A stretch of 58,299 bases of DNA from Lachnospiraceae bacterium. GTDB taxonomy: Bacteria > Bacillota > Clostridia > Lachnospirales > Lachnospiraceae. Of this stretch, positions 46,709 through 55,474 are shown piece by piece. The notes beneath the pieces are model-generated. The model was given only the letters and a program-made list of their open reading frames with translations. It was not told the origin of the DNA and did no database searches. Location: assembly GCA_015057435.1 (NCBI GenBank), contig SVEJ01000016.1, forward strand, positions 1-58,299, given 5' to 3'. The translations under genes were made by a program, and so were the position numbers. The stretch's first letter is position 1. Each line of letters opens with the position of its first letter.

Positions 46709-47899
46709 ATGAGTATAAAGGAAAATGTTAAAAAATTTTTGAAGTTGTGTGGAATCGAAAAATGGGTTTACTTACTTGTATATATGATTAAAAGTATACC
46801 ATATTATTTGTTTAGAATATGCCCTATTAAAAATAACAAAATTGTATTTGTGAGTTTTCGTGGCAAATATGGAGGAGATCCTAAATATGTCTCTGACAAA
46901 ATGTATGTACATGATTCTTCGGTAGATATTGTGTGGTTGTTAAGGGATTCGCAGGAATGTCAAGATTCACATGTTCGGAGAGTTAAGTATGATTCTTTGG
47001 AGGCTATTTATGAATTAGTTACAGCTAAAGTATGGGTAGATGATTGCCGTAAATCGGGTGAGGTTAGAAAACGTAAGGGACAATTTTATATTGGAACTGG
47101 TCATGGCGGTATACCAATGAAAAAGATTGAAAAAGACGCAGAAGATAAACTGCCAGTATCCTATCTTTTGTGGGCGCAAAATGATTCTAAAATGACTGAT
47201 TTAAAACCATCTAATTCTCAATGGAGAAATGATATGTTGCGGAGAGCATTTTGGTATGATGGTGAAATACTAAATTGTGGTTTACCTAGAGTAGAACATC
47301 TCATAAAGAATAGAGATAAGATTAAGCAACTGGTGAGAGTGAAATATGGAATTAATGAAAATGAAAGGTTGTATTTGTATGCACCTACATTTCGTAATTC
47401 AAATGATATAAACATATATGACTTGGATTTTGTACGAGTGGGAAAAGCTTTGAATAAAAGATTTGGGGATGGATGGATTGGTATGAGAAGACTGCATCCC
47501 AATTGTAATAATGTTGAAAAGATGGATATTCCAGGTATTGTTATTGATATGACAGATTATCCAGATATGGAAGAATTGATGATGGCATGTGATCTTTTGA
47601 TTACGGATTATTCAAGCTGTATTTTTGAAACATTCTTTCTAGATATTCCAGCGTTTATTTATGCAACAGATATCAAAGAATATACGGAAAAAGAAAGAGG
47701 ATTATATTGGGATATTAATACTTTCCCGTTTTTGAAGGCGACCACAAACGAGGAATTAATAGAGGGAGTCTTAAATTATAATTCTGAGATATATGCCGAA
47801 GAGTTAAATGAATTAAAAAAAGAAATAGGATTATTTGATGATCAAACACATGCAACAGAGATTTTGGTAAATAGAATACTCGAAGAAATGAAAAAATAG
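46709..47899 (+). CDS. CDP-glycerol glycerophosphotransferase family protein (TagB/TagF-like)
   Basis: A 396-residue transferase of the Glyphos_transf family, which moves polyol-phosphate from a CDP donor to glycans or teichoic acids. Marks: GTGHGGIPMKKIEKDAED (~130-147, the usual WHGTPLKK site), YAPTFRNS (~224), GMRRLHPN (~253) and LLITDYSSCIFETFFLDIPAFIYATDIKEYTEKERGLYWD (~297-336). The ribosome site is poor. The downstream cytidylyltransferase fusion probably supplies its CDP-linked donor, so the EPS repeat unit likely carries a phosphodiester-linked substituent. Confidence 0.92.
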   Translation: MSIKENVKKFLKLCGIEKWVYLLVYMIKSIPYYLFRICPIKNNKIVFVSFRGKYGGDPKYVSDKMYVHDSSVDIVWLLRDSQECQDSHVRRVKYDSLEAIYELVTAKVWVDDCRKSGEVRKRKGQFYIGTGHGGIPMKKIEKDAEDKLPVSYLLWAQNDSKMTDLKPSNSQWRNDMLRRAFWYDGEILNCGLPRVEHLIKNRDKIKQLVRVKYGINENERLYLYAPTFRNSNDINIYDLDFVRVGKALNKRFGDGWIGMRRLHPNCNNVEKMDIPGIVIDMTDYPDMEELMMACDLLITDYSSCIFETFFLDIPAFIYATDIKEYTEKERGLYWDINTFPFLKATTNEELIEGVLNYNSEIYAEELNELKKEIGLFDDQTHATEILVNRILEEMKK

Positions 47900-47919
47900 A
47901 ATTGATTGGAGAAAAAGAA

Positions 47920-49653
47920 ATGGTTTATGGAGCGATTTTAGCTGGTGGTGTTGGAAAAAGAGTTGAGGGATATTCAATTCCAAAACAGTTTATTAAAATT
48001 GGAGGAACGCCAATAATTATATTGACACTTAGAACTTTTTTGGAAAATGCTGAATTAGACCTTGTTTACATAGCGGTACATAAGGATTGGAAAGAATATT
48101 TGCAAGACTTAATTAGCCAAAATTTCTCAACATCTGAAATAGAGAGAATTGTAGTAGTGTCTGGTGGTAGTGAGCGCATACATTCATTTATTAATATTAT
48201 GAATGATATTATTGAGAGGAATGGTTTAAGAGATGAAGATATTCTGATTTGTCATGATTCAGTTAGGCCTTTTGTACGTCATCAAATGATAAATGATTGC
48301 GTTAAGGCAACCTTAGAAGATGGATTGGCGTTGACTGTTGTACCTACATCAGATACTATCCATGTGGCACATGAGGCTAGATTTATAGATGGAACATTGA
48401 ACAGAAATGGTTTATATAACGGACAAACACCGTCCGGGTTTAATATTAGGCTGTTGAAGGATGCCATAGAGAAATCTTCTGAAGAAGAAAAGAACAAAGT
48501 TACGGGAACTACGCAACTATTGTTACAGCTTGGAAATAAGCTTCGAATTGTGGAAGGTCATACTAGTAACTTTAAAATCACTACAGATAATGATTTAGAG
48601 ATTGCAGACAGAATTGTTCGATCTAGAGCTAAAACAAGAAAAATAAATCTTCTCGATTGTACACTGCGCGACGGAGGAATTGTAGTAGAATTCGATTTTG
48701 GAAATGAGCGTATACAGAAAATAAAGTCAACTTTGGAAGAATCAGGGGTTGAATATATTGAATGTGGTTATATCGATGATAATAAGGGTAAATTCGATGG
48801 TTTTACTTGTTTTGACAATGAAGTATCTATTGAAAGAACATTTTTATCAACAGGTAAAAAGTCAGGTGTGAATTATGTCGCAATGGTAGACTTTGGAACA
48901 TTTGATGTAAATAGCTTGAAACAGAGGACGAAAGAAGGAATAGATGGTATTCGATTGGCATTTCATAAAGAAAAATGGAAGGAAGCAGTTCAATGGGGAA
49001 AGATCATCATGGAGAAAGGATATGATTTGTATATTCAGCCGATGGTTACCATGAGATACACGGATGAGGAGTATAGAGAACTCATACAAGTATGTAATAA
49101 AGAATTAGAAGGTGCTAAAGGATTCTATATTGTGGATAGCTTTGGACAGATGGACAGTATGTCTTTATTACATTTTCTTGAAATTGCAGACCAGTATGTA
49201 AGTAGTGATATGAAATTAGGATTACATGCTCACAATAACAGACAAATGGCATATTCAAATGCACAGACATTTGTGGAATATAATGCAAAACATGATGTGA
49301 TGTTAGATGCAAGTATAATGGGTATGGGTAAAGGTGCTGGAAACCTTTGTACGGAACTTATAACGGATAATCTTATGAAAGAGGGGAAAGCGTATAATTC
49401 GACGGTTCTTTATGATAGTATATCAGAATATTTTTCTGAACAACAGAAACTTACACCATGGGGATATAGTTTGGATTATTATCTTTCATCACTTTATTCG
49501 ATTACACCGAGCTATATAAAGATTTTTACAAAGGATGAGCGAGTGACAACGGATGTTCTTGTGGAGTTAATTAGTACGATTCCTGCGGATAAAAAGGCTG
49601 CTTGTGATCGTGAATTTGCAACAGAGCATGTGAGGAAATATTTTGAAAGGTAA
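47920..49653 (+). CDS. Fused cytidylyltransferase (IspD/TarI-like) and DRE-TIM aldolase
   Basis: The ATG at 47920 has GGAG eight bases upstream. Residues 1-235 are an IspD/TarI nucleotidyltransferase (GAILAGGVGKRVEGYSIPKQFIKIGG; CHDSVRPFV; TSDTIHVA; TPSGFNIRLL; TTDNDLEIADRI), which makes a CDP-polyol from CTP. From ~242 to the end is an HMGL-like aldolase (LLDCTLRDGGIVVEF; metal site LGLHAHNN). Both families normally occur as separate proteins. Flanked by a CDP-polyol transferase and a 2-hydroxyacid dehydrogenase, the fusion suggests a pathway that makes an unusual acid or polyol by aldol chemistry and activates it with CMP. Substrates are unknown. Confidence 0.88.
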   Translation: MVYGAILAGGVGKRVEGYSIPKQFIKIGGTPIIILTLRTFLENAELDLVYIAVHKDWKEYLQDLISQNFSTSEIERIVVVSGGSERIHSFINIMNDIIERNGLRDEDILICHDSVRPFVRHQMINDCVKATLEDGLALTVVPTSDTIHVAHEARFIDGTLNRNGLYNGQTPSGFNIRLLKDAIEKSSEEEKNKVTGTTQLLLQLGNKLRIVEGHTSNFKITTDNDLEIADRIVRSRAKTRKINLLDCTLRDGGIVVEFDFGNERIQKIKSTLEESGVEYIECGYIDDNKGKFDGFTCFDNEVSIERTFLSTGKKSGVNYVAMVDFGTFDVNSLKQRTKEGIDGIRLAFHKEKWKEAVQWGKIIMEKGYDLYIQPMVTMRYTDEEYRELIQVCNKELEGAKGFYIVDSFGQMDSMSLLHFLEIADQYVSSDMKLGLHAHNNRQMAYSNAQTFVEYNAKHDVMLDASIMGMGKGAGNLCTELITDNLMKEGKAYNSTVLYDSISEYFSEQQKLTPWGYSLDYYLSSLYSITPSYIKIFTKDERVTTDVLVELISTIPADKKAACDREFATEHVRKYFER

Positions 49654-49659
49654 TGTGGT

Positions 49660-50676
49660 ATGAAACAAAATGGGCGTATCTCATATCAAGATTTTAGTGC
49701 ATATCGTTCTGAAATAATGGGAGTTTCTATCATTGGAATATTATTTTGCCATTTGGCAGAATGTCAATTGATGCACGGAGTTGAGGTATCAATATTAGCA
49801 AAGCTATTAGTACAAGGAACAGCTTTTGTAGATGTGTTTATGATAGTATCAGGGATTGGACTTTACTATTCGTTTTTGGGTGATAATAATTTGGTCAGGT
49901 TTTATAAAAAAAGACTACTTCGGTTAATCCCAACATATTTAGTGATCGCTTTTCCATATTGGATATGGAGAGATATAATAGCGAATGGATTGGGGATTGA
50001 TGAGGTACTAAAAGATATATTCTTTTATTCTCTTATTGTTGATGGAGTGTCAAGGTTTTGGTTTGTTTTTGCTATATTGATTTTTTATATAATATTTCCT
50101 TTGATATTTGCTTTTATTAATGTAAAAAATAGGGGACGAAATACTTTAATAGCTATTTTGTGTTCTGTAATTGGAAGTATGATATTAATGTATTGTATCC
50201 CGGAAGTATATACTAATTTGAAAATTATGATTGACAGAATTCCTGCTTTTGTTTTGGGAGTATATTTAGGGAAAAAGGTATATGACAATTCTAAAGTTAG
50301 AATGAAGGAGTTAATTACAATAATATTAATGTGTTTGGTAACACAGTTTATAGCACGTTGTGATGGAATAGAGTTTGTGTATAGTTTTATTAGATACTAT
50401 ACCAATACTATATTAGCAGTGATTCTTTTAGTGGTTATAGCTTGCGTTCTAAAATTATTAAAATGTATAGTGTTGGAGAAGACATTAGAGTGGTTTGGCT
50501 CTATTACAATGGAATTGTATATATTTCATTCGTTGATTAAAAATATTTTTGATTATCCAACATCTACCATAATGTATGTATTAGTGGCAGTGCTATTGCC
50601 AATTCCATGCGCATATTTGTCACATGTGTGTATTAATAGACTATTAAAGAAGAGGAGTAGGCATGAAAGCGTATAG
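49660..50676 (+). CDS. Acyltransferase family 3 membrane protein
   Basis: A 338-residue integral membrane O-acyltransferase of the OafA/WecH type, about ten helices. The N-terminal helix contains YRSEIMGVSIIGILFCHL, in which the His is the expected catalytic residue, followed by DVFMIVSGIGLYYSF and YKKRLLRLIPTYLV, both typical. It would decorate the glycan with acetyl or a related acyl group. It starts six bases after the fusion gene and overlaps the dehydrogenase gene by 14 bases. Confidence 0.92.
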   Translation: MKQNGRISYQDFSAYRSEIMGVSIIGILFCHLAECQLMHGVEVSILAKLLVQGTAFVDVFMIVSGIGLYYSFLGDNNLVRFYKKRLLRLIPTYLVIAFPYWIWRDIIANGLGIDEVLKDIFFYSLIVDGVSRFWFVFAILIFYIIFPLIFAFINVKNRGRNTLIAILCSVIGSMILMYCIPEVYTNLKIMIDRIPAFVLGVYLGKKVYDNSKVRMKELITIILMCLVTQFIARCDGIEFVYSFIRYYTNTILAVILLVVIACVLKLLKCIVLEKTLEWFGSITMELYIFHSLIKNIFDYPTSTIMYVLVAVLLPIPCAYLSHVCINRLLKKRSRHESV

Positions 50677-51592
50677 TATTTTTGATGATTTTGAATGCAG
50701 TGCAATTCAGACATTAGTAGATTCGGGTGTTGATTTGGTGGTTCACCCTAGTGGTATTCCACGTCCGACTGATGAACAAATGAAGATAATATTGGAGGAA
50801 TATGATTGTGTGATAATTGGAACTAGTCAAAAAATTACGCAAAAAATGTTTGATAATATTACCAGCCCGAGAATTATTGCTACCGCTTCGGTTGGGACAG
50901 ATCATATCAATATTCCTAATGAAAAAAAAACAATGGTTACAGTAATTAATACGCCGAAGGCAAATGCAAGATCTGTGGCAGAATATACGATTGCTATGGC
51001 ACTGAGTTGTTGCAAGCGATTAGGAGAGGGAAATGATTTATATAGAAGAGGTAAGAGTAATAAGGAATTATATCAAAAACCAGAAGATTTGTATGGTAAA
51101 ACCATAGGAGTAATCGGAGCGGGTTATATATCTGCAACTATTATGGAGTATGCAGCTTCGTTAGGAATGAAAGTAATCTTTTGGACGAAAAATCCGAATA
51201 AACATAGGGATTTAGAAAAAAAAGGATTTTGTTATGTTGACTTACAAGAGTTGATTGCGACATCGGATGTTTTATCTGTGAATCTTCCGAATACGGTACA
51301 AACTAAGAGTATAATCAATAAAAGTATTGTCGATTCTATGAAAAATGATTGTATTTTTATCAGTGTTTCTAGGCTTGATGTCGTTGATATGGATGCTTTA
51401 TTGGAAAAAGCGGTAAATAATCGTAGCTTTTATGTATGTGTAGATATCGATGTAGATTCAAGTGTTGTAAATAAAATAAATAACAGTCCTAATGTTTTTG
51501 TCACGCCCCATATTGCGGGTGGTACGATAGAAACGAGAAAGAGAATGTTTAGAGAATTAGCAAATGAAATTACAAAGAGGTGTAAAAAGTGA
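50663..51592 (+). CDS. D-isomer 2-hydroxyacid dehydrogenase family protein
   Basis: A 309-residue NAD-dependent dehydrogenase. The Rossmann motif GVIGAGYISATIMEYAASLGMKVIFW lies near residues 152-177; SVGTDHINIP, SVSRLDVVD (Arg) and VTPHIAGGT (catalytic His, ~280) are recognisable. The usual D-x-F-x-x-E-P segment carrying the catalytic Glu reads VDIDVDSSVV, so the Glu of the relay is not in its normal place. It overlaps both neighbours by a few bases and so belongs to the same tightly packed group. Inference: it reduces or oxidises the acid handled by the fused aldolase. Confidence 0.88.
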   Translation: MKAYSIFDDFECSAIQTLVDSGVDLVVHPSGIPRPTDEQMKIILEEYDCVIIGTSQKITQKMFDNITSPRIIATASVGTDHINIPNEKKTMVTVINTPKANARSVAEYTIAMALSCCKRLGEGNDLYRRGKSNKELYQKPEDLYGKTIGVIGAGYISATIMEYAASLGMKVIFWTKNPNKHRDLEKKGFCYVDLQELIATSDVLSVNLPNTVQTKSIINKSIVDSMKNDCIFISVSRLDVVDMDALLEKAVNNRSFYVCVDIDVDSSVVNKINNSPNVFVTPHIAGGTIETRKRMFRELANEITKRCKK

Positions 51593-52116
51593 ATATAAGA
51601 GATTTTTGGTACAAATATTTTGAATATGATCGAGTGGGTGAAAGGAAAATAAAAAAGTCCATTGAGTTATGGCATAAGGGTGGTGCGTTTAATCATTTAA
51701 GAGCTAGGATGATGTGGAACCATATAAGGAAGCATTACAATTGTAATATATTTCCGGGGATTACAGTTGGTAAAAATTTAAGAATTGAACACAGTAGTTG
51801 GATTGCTATTGGACAAACTGCTGTTTTGGGCGATAATGTTCGGATTTATTCACGGGTTGATATTACAGCTAAAGTAGTTGGTGATGAAGAGCGTAATGCC
51901 AAGGGAGAAAGAAGGCATGCCAAAATAGGAAATGATGTGATTTTGGGAAACGGTTGTATGATTATCGGGCCGGTTACTATAGGAGATGATTGTATCATAG
52001 GGGCGCGAGCTTTAGTCACGCATGATGTTCCACCTCATTCGATTGTAATAGGAACAAATCAAATAAAACCTAAAAACGCAGAGCAAAAAGCACCGACGTA
52101 CAAAAAACTTGATTAA
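51589..52116 (+). CDS. Hexapeptide-repeat acetyltransferase (serine acetyltransferase-like)
   Basis: A 175-residue left-handed beta-helix enzyme with a GTG start overlapping the preceding gene by four bases. Hexad repeats run from ~residue 60 to 160 (FPGITVGKNLRIEHSSWIAIGQTAVLGDNVRIYSRVDI and GNDVILGNGCMIIGPVTIGDDCIIGARALVTHDVPPHSIVIG). The fold resembles CysE and colanic-acid WcaB-type enzymes; in this context it probably acetylates a sugar of the EPS. Confidence 0.92.
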   Translation: MNIRDFWYKYFEYDRVGERKIKKSIELWHKGGAFNHLRARMMWNHIRKHYNCNIFPGITVGKNLRIEHSSWIAIGQTAVLGDNVRIYSRVDITAKVVGDEERNAKGERRHAKIGNDVILGNGCMIIGPVTIGDDCIIGARALVTHDVPPHSIVIGTNQIKPKNAEQKAPTYKKLD

Positions 52117-52156
52117 TATTGGTGGTTATTAATGAGATAAAAATAAGGAGATGTCA

Positions 52157-53704
52157 ATGGATGCTGAGTCAAGAACAAAAAAAACTATGCTGAATACAAT
52201 TGCAGGTTTCGTGACAAGAATTGCAAATTTGATTGCAAGGTTCATGTTACAGACAGTTTTGATTTATGTTTTAGGAATTCAATATGCTGGAGTTTCTGGT
52301 TTGTTTACCTCTCTTTTGACGATATTGTCATTGGCAGACTTGGGTATTGGAAGTGCAATTGCATATGAATTATATAAACCCTTGGCGGAAAAAGACAAAA
52401 AGAAAATTGCTACATTGATGAACTTTTACAAGAAGGCATATAGATTAGTAGCGATTGTTGTATTTGTCATAGGAATAGTCTTGATTCCTTTTTTGGATTT
52501 CTTTATAAAGGAAACTCCAGATTTAAGAGAAAATATAACATTAATTTATATGATGTTTATAATAAAAACAGTTGTGTCATATTTATTAGTGTATAAATCA
52601 ACTCTGTTGGTTGCAAATCAACAAAATTATATTGTGTCGAAGATACAAGCGATAGTTACTTTTCTGCGTACTATTATAGAATGTATTATGCTATTGCTCA
52701 CTAAGCAATATTTGATATATCTTCTGATAGAGATAATAGCGAATCTTGGTCAAAATTTGTGGATATCATTTATTGCAGATAAAAATCATCCAGAATTAAA
52801 TGTGTATAAAAAAGAAAAATTGAATAAGAATGAACAAAAAAAACTTTTCGGTGATATAAAGGGTTTGGCAATGTATAAAGCGTCATTTGCATTAGGCTCA
52901 GGTGTTGATAATGTGATAGTTTCGGCATTTGTAGGTACTACAGCTGTGGGCTTGCTTTCTAATTATATATTGATTAAAAATGAATTAATACAATTTTTGA
53001 AGCAGTTTTATAATGCATTAGTTCCTAGCGTGGGGAATTTGTCAGTCACAGAATCAGAAAGTAAACAACATGATGTTTTTTCTAAATTGATGTTTTTGAA
53101 TTTTTGGATTAGTTGTTTCTGTAGCGTTTCTTATTTCGTGCTGGTTCAGCCGTTTGTTACGTTGTGGCTAGGTAAACAATATTTGTTGTCATTATCTATC
53201 TCTGCAGTAATTGCAATAGATTTTTATTTGGCTTGTATGTTGGAAACAGTGGCATCATTTAGAACTGCAAATGGTATTTTTGTAAAGGGACAATATAGAC
53301 CATTGATTATGGTTATTATTAATATAGTACTATCTATTATACTAGGAAAGCAATTAGGTATTATTGGTGTTCTATTAGCCACTGTTGTTTCAAGGTTGAT
53401 TACACAGTGGTATGACCCATATTTATTATATAAAATTGTTTTTAAATGCTCACCCAAGAGATTCTATTTTAGATATTATGCATATATGCTTTTGTTTATC
53501 GTATGTGCGATGTTGTCATATTTGGTTGTGGATATGATTGCAGTTAATAATTTGTTAGGGACTCTCGCTTGCAGAATGGTTGTTTGTATGATTGTGCCTA
53601 ATGTAGTGATAATTTTGATATATCGTAAAACAGATGAGTTTATGTATTGTTGTAGTCAATTAAATAGAGTTTTTGTAAAAGCGGTTAATAAAATAAAGAA
53701 ATAG
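52157..53704 (+). CDS. EPS flippase (Wzx-like)
   Basis: A 515-residue polytopic protein (about 12-14 helices) of the polysaccharide transporter family. The start at 52157 lies six bases after AAGGAG; 52151 abuts the site. The N-terminus (MLNTIAGFVTRIANLIARFMLQTVLIYVLGIQYAGVSGLFTSLLTILSLADLGIGSAIAYELYKPLAEKDKKKI) is characteristic. It flips lipid-linked repeat units across the membrane for polymerisation by the Wzy-like protein at 44325. It is the last gene of the locus. Confidence 0.93.
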   Translation: MDAESRTKKTMLNTIAGFVTRIANLIARFMLQTVLIYVLGIQYAGVSGLFTSLLTILSLADLGIGSAIAYELYKPLAEKDKKKIATLMNFYKKAYRLVAIVVFVIGIVLIPFLDFFIKETPDLRENITLIYMMFIIKTVVSYLLVYKSTLLVANQQNYIVSKIQAIVTFLRTIIECIMLLLTKQYLIYLLIEIIANLGQNLWISFIADKNHPELNVYKKEKLNKNEQKKLFGDIKGLAMYKASFALGSGVDNVIVSAFVGTTAVGLLSNYILIKNELIQFLKQFYNALVPSVGNLSVTESESKQHDVFSKLMFLNFWISCFCSVSYFVLVQPFVTLWLGKQYLLSLSISAVIAIDFYLACMLETVASFRTANGIFVKGQYRPLIMVIINIVLSIILGKQLGIIGVLLATVVSRLITQWYDPYLLYKIVFKCSPKRFYFRYYAYMLLFIVCAMLSYLVVDMIAVNNLLGTLACRMVVCMIVPNVVIILIYRKTDEFMYCCSQLNRVFVKAVNKIKK

Positions 53705-53964
53705 AAATCTTGCTAATTAATTTCAAAATGACTATGTCATATTGCTGGTGAAAGAAAGGAAAGTGTAGAATGAAGATGTGAAAAAAATTCTATTATAGTT
53801 TATACTAGATGATGTATGGAAGAACTGCGTGTGGAGAAATACAAGAAATTTATTAGAGAGATGCTGAGAATACATTTTCTTGAAAAACCATTATTTTAAG
53901 TGATAGATAAGAAGTTTGATTGGAATGTGGATTTTTTAGTCAAGAGACACAATCGAAAATGAAA
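53705..53964. other. Non-coding stretch between EPS locus and IS66 remnant
   Basis: 260 AT-rich bases. No gene, clear terminator or promoter is visible; a few weak purine-rich sites have no frame longer than a few codons after them. Confidence 0.6.
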
Positions 53965-54444
53965 GTAAACGCTCCATAGCGCGTACCTTTGTTTGTGTAC
54001 CTGAAACAACAGGAACCTACAGTTCCAAAATCAGGACAACTTCGCAAGGCGTACACATATATCTTAAACCAGGAAACATACCTGAGAGTATTTCTTGAAG
54101 ATGGCGATGTTCCAATGGACAATAACGCGTCGGAACGTGCCATCCGTGGATTCTGTATCGGCAAGAAAAACTGGCAGATGATAGATACCATTAATGGTGC
54201 GAAAGCATCTGCTATCATCTACAGCATTGCCGAAACAGCAAAAGCTAACAACTTAAAAGCGTATGATTATTTCGATTATTTGCTTTCTGAAATTCTGAAT
54301 CATATGGATGACACAGATAAAACCTTTCTGGAAGATTTGTTACCATGGTCACCGAATCTGCCAGAACGAATTCGAAAAAAAGAGTGATTGAGGGCGAGAA
54401 CATCGCTCTTTAAAATATCAAGGTACGCACTATGAAGCGTTTAC
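53965..54444 (+). mobile_element. IS66 deletion derivative (480 bp, MITE-like)
   Basis: Left terminal repeat GTAAACGCTCCATAGCGCGT... at 53965-53990 and right repeat at 54420-54444 match the full-length IS66 copy at 54981. The interior from 53987 is colinear, without gaps, with 57338-57795 of the full copy, so about 2.3 kb is missing. The junction falls on a shared CTTT, indicating a microhomology deletion. A perfect 8-bp target duplication, AAATGAAA (53957-53964 and 54445-54452), flanks it. It has no complete gene and would need transposase from elsewhere. Confidence 0.92.
53987..54387 (+). pseudogene. IS66 tnpC 3' fragment
   Basis: Encodes only the C-terminal ~130 residues of the IS66 transposase, including the end of the catalytic region (GDVPMDNNASERAIRGFCIGKKNW, with the family's final acidic motif N-x-x-E) and the LEDLLPWSPNLP tail. 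A GTTTGTGTACCTG-derived start exists by chance only. It is a non-functional remnant. Confidence 0.9.
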
Positions 54445-54464
54445 AAATGAAAGAATAGATAATT

Positions 54465-54905
54465 ATGAAACGTTTGATTTTAATCCTATCCCTCATCATT
54501 TACTCCGCCCTCATCCTGTTCCTTTCATTTCAGTCAGGAACGGACACGGCGAATACGAGTATGAGATTAACAAAGTGTATATTGGGACTATTTATGAAAG
54601 GGGATATCCCCTACGAAACCTTAGAGTATTGGCACATGACATTTCGTCTTTTGGCACATCCCGTCTTGTTTGGTTTGTTCAGCGTCTTAGCTATGGGAGT
54701 GGCAACGGAGTTTAGCAAGAAGAGATGGGTTTGTGTGACGCTTACAGGTTTGAGTGGTATTGTACTTTCTGTCGTTACGGAAGTTGGAAAGTGGAACATT
54801 CCGGGGCGGCATTTTGACGTCGGAGAAATGTGGTTGAATGTTGCCGGCACATTAGGTGGTTTGTTGATTTATATAGTGATTAGTAAAATTGGAGATTATA
54901 GATAA
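54465..54905 (+). CDS. VanZ-like family protein
   Basis: A 146-residue membrane protein with four helices. The motif SVVTEVGKWNIPGRHFDVGEMWLNVAGTLGG near the C-terminus is the VanZ signature (E...IPGR...D...N..G...G), and LSFQSGTDTANTS follows the first helix. VanZ-like proteins give low-level resistance to some lipoglycopeptides and affect surface anchoring; the exact role here is unknown. The IS66 derivative ends 20 bases before the start and there is no good ribosome site, so its native leader may have been displaced. Confidence 0.9.
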   Translation: MKRLILILSLIIYSALILFLSFQSGTDTANTSMRLTKCILGLFMKGDIPYETLEYWHMTFRLLAHPVLFGLFSVLAMGVATEFSKKRWVCVTLTGLSGIVLSVVTEVGKWNIPGRHFDVGEMWLNVAGTLGGLLIYIVISKIGDYR

Positions 54906-54934
54906 AAGGTGCGACCGTATTAGTCGCACCTTTT
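54904..54934. terminator. Bidirectional terminator
   Basis: A perfect 12-bp stem, AAAAGGTGCGAC (54904-54915) with GTCGCACCTTTT (54923-54934), has a 7-nt loop. It overlaps the vanZ stop codon and lies three bases from the stop of the interrupted transposase gene on the other strand, so it served both convergent genes. Confidence 0.9.
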
Positions 54935-54937
54935 GTG

Positions 54938-54980
54938 TTAAATGTTATATTTTTCATACAATTCTTGTCGGAGAACAGAA
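54938..54980 (-). pseudogene. C-terminal remnant of PD-(D/E)XK (Rpn-type) transposase gene
   Basis: On the minus strand this stretch reads on in frame from 57796 if the IS66 copy and one target duplication are removed, giving the end KVCTDSVLRQELYEKYNI and a stop at 54938-54940. That is a typical C-terminus of the family. It is the part cut off from the gene body at 57796-58189. Confidence 0.82.
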
Positions 54981-55105
54981 GTAAACGCTCCATAGCGAGT
55001 ACCTTTTAATCACTATCGCTGTTTGAGATAATAGTCTAAAAAATCTAGTAAAGAAGTTTAAAAAGTTGAATTCTAAACTTTTTAGACAAATCGAGGAGGT
55101 AGCCT

Positions 55106-55474
55106 ATGAGTTCTCAAACAAGTTTAGTCGCAAGAAAGTGTCGCTTACAGTCGTGGGCGATGCAGATTAAGGATTGTCAGAATCGTCCGGAAGATATGAC
55201 TGTAGACGAATGGTGTATGCAAAATAACATCACGAAAGCGAATTATTACTATCGGCTTAAATGCGTACGGCAGGCATGTCTGGATTCTATGGAATCCACA
55301 CCAGCATTTGTTGAATTGCCAGTTCGGGAAGGAAACACCTTTAACGAAAGCACTACATCCGCTACTGCAGTGGCTGTTATTCGGGGCGAAAATGGTCTTA
55401 CTATCGAACTACAGGAGAATGCATCTGCAGAATTCATTAAAAAACTGATTGGAGCATGCGCTTATGCTCAATGA
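55106..55474 (+). CDS. tnpA: IS66 accessory protein TnpA
   Basis: A 122-residue protein of the IS66 OrfA type. QSWAMQIKDCQNRPEDMTVDEWCMQNNITKANYYYRLKCVRQ is the helix-turn-helix-like segment seen in IS66 TnpA. GAGGAGG precedes the ATG. Its last 11 bases overlap tnpB. Accessory function in transposition; exact biochemical role not established. Confidence 0.93.
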   Translation: MSSQTSLVARKCRLQSWAMQIKDCQNRPEDMTVDEWCMQNNITKANYYYRLKCVRQACLDSMESTPAFVELPVREGNTFNESTTSATAVAVIRGENGLTIELQENASAEFIKKLIGACAYAQ

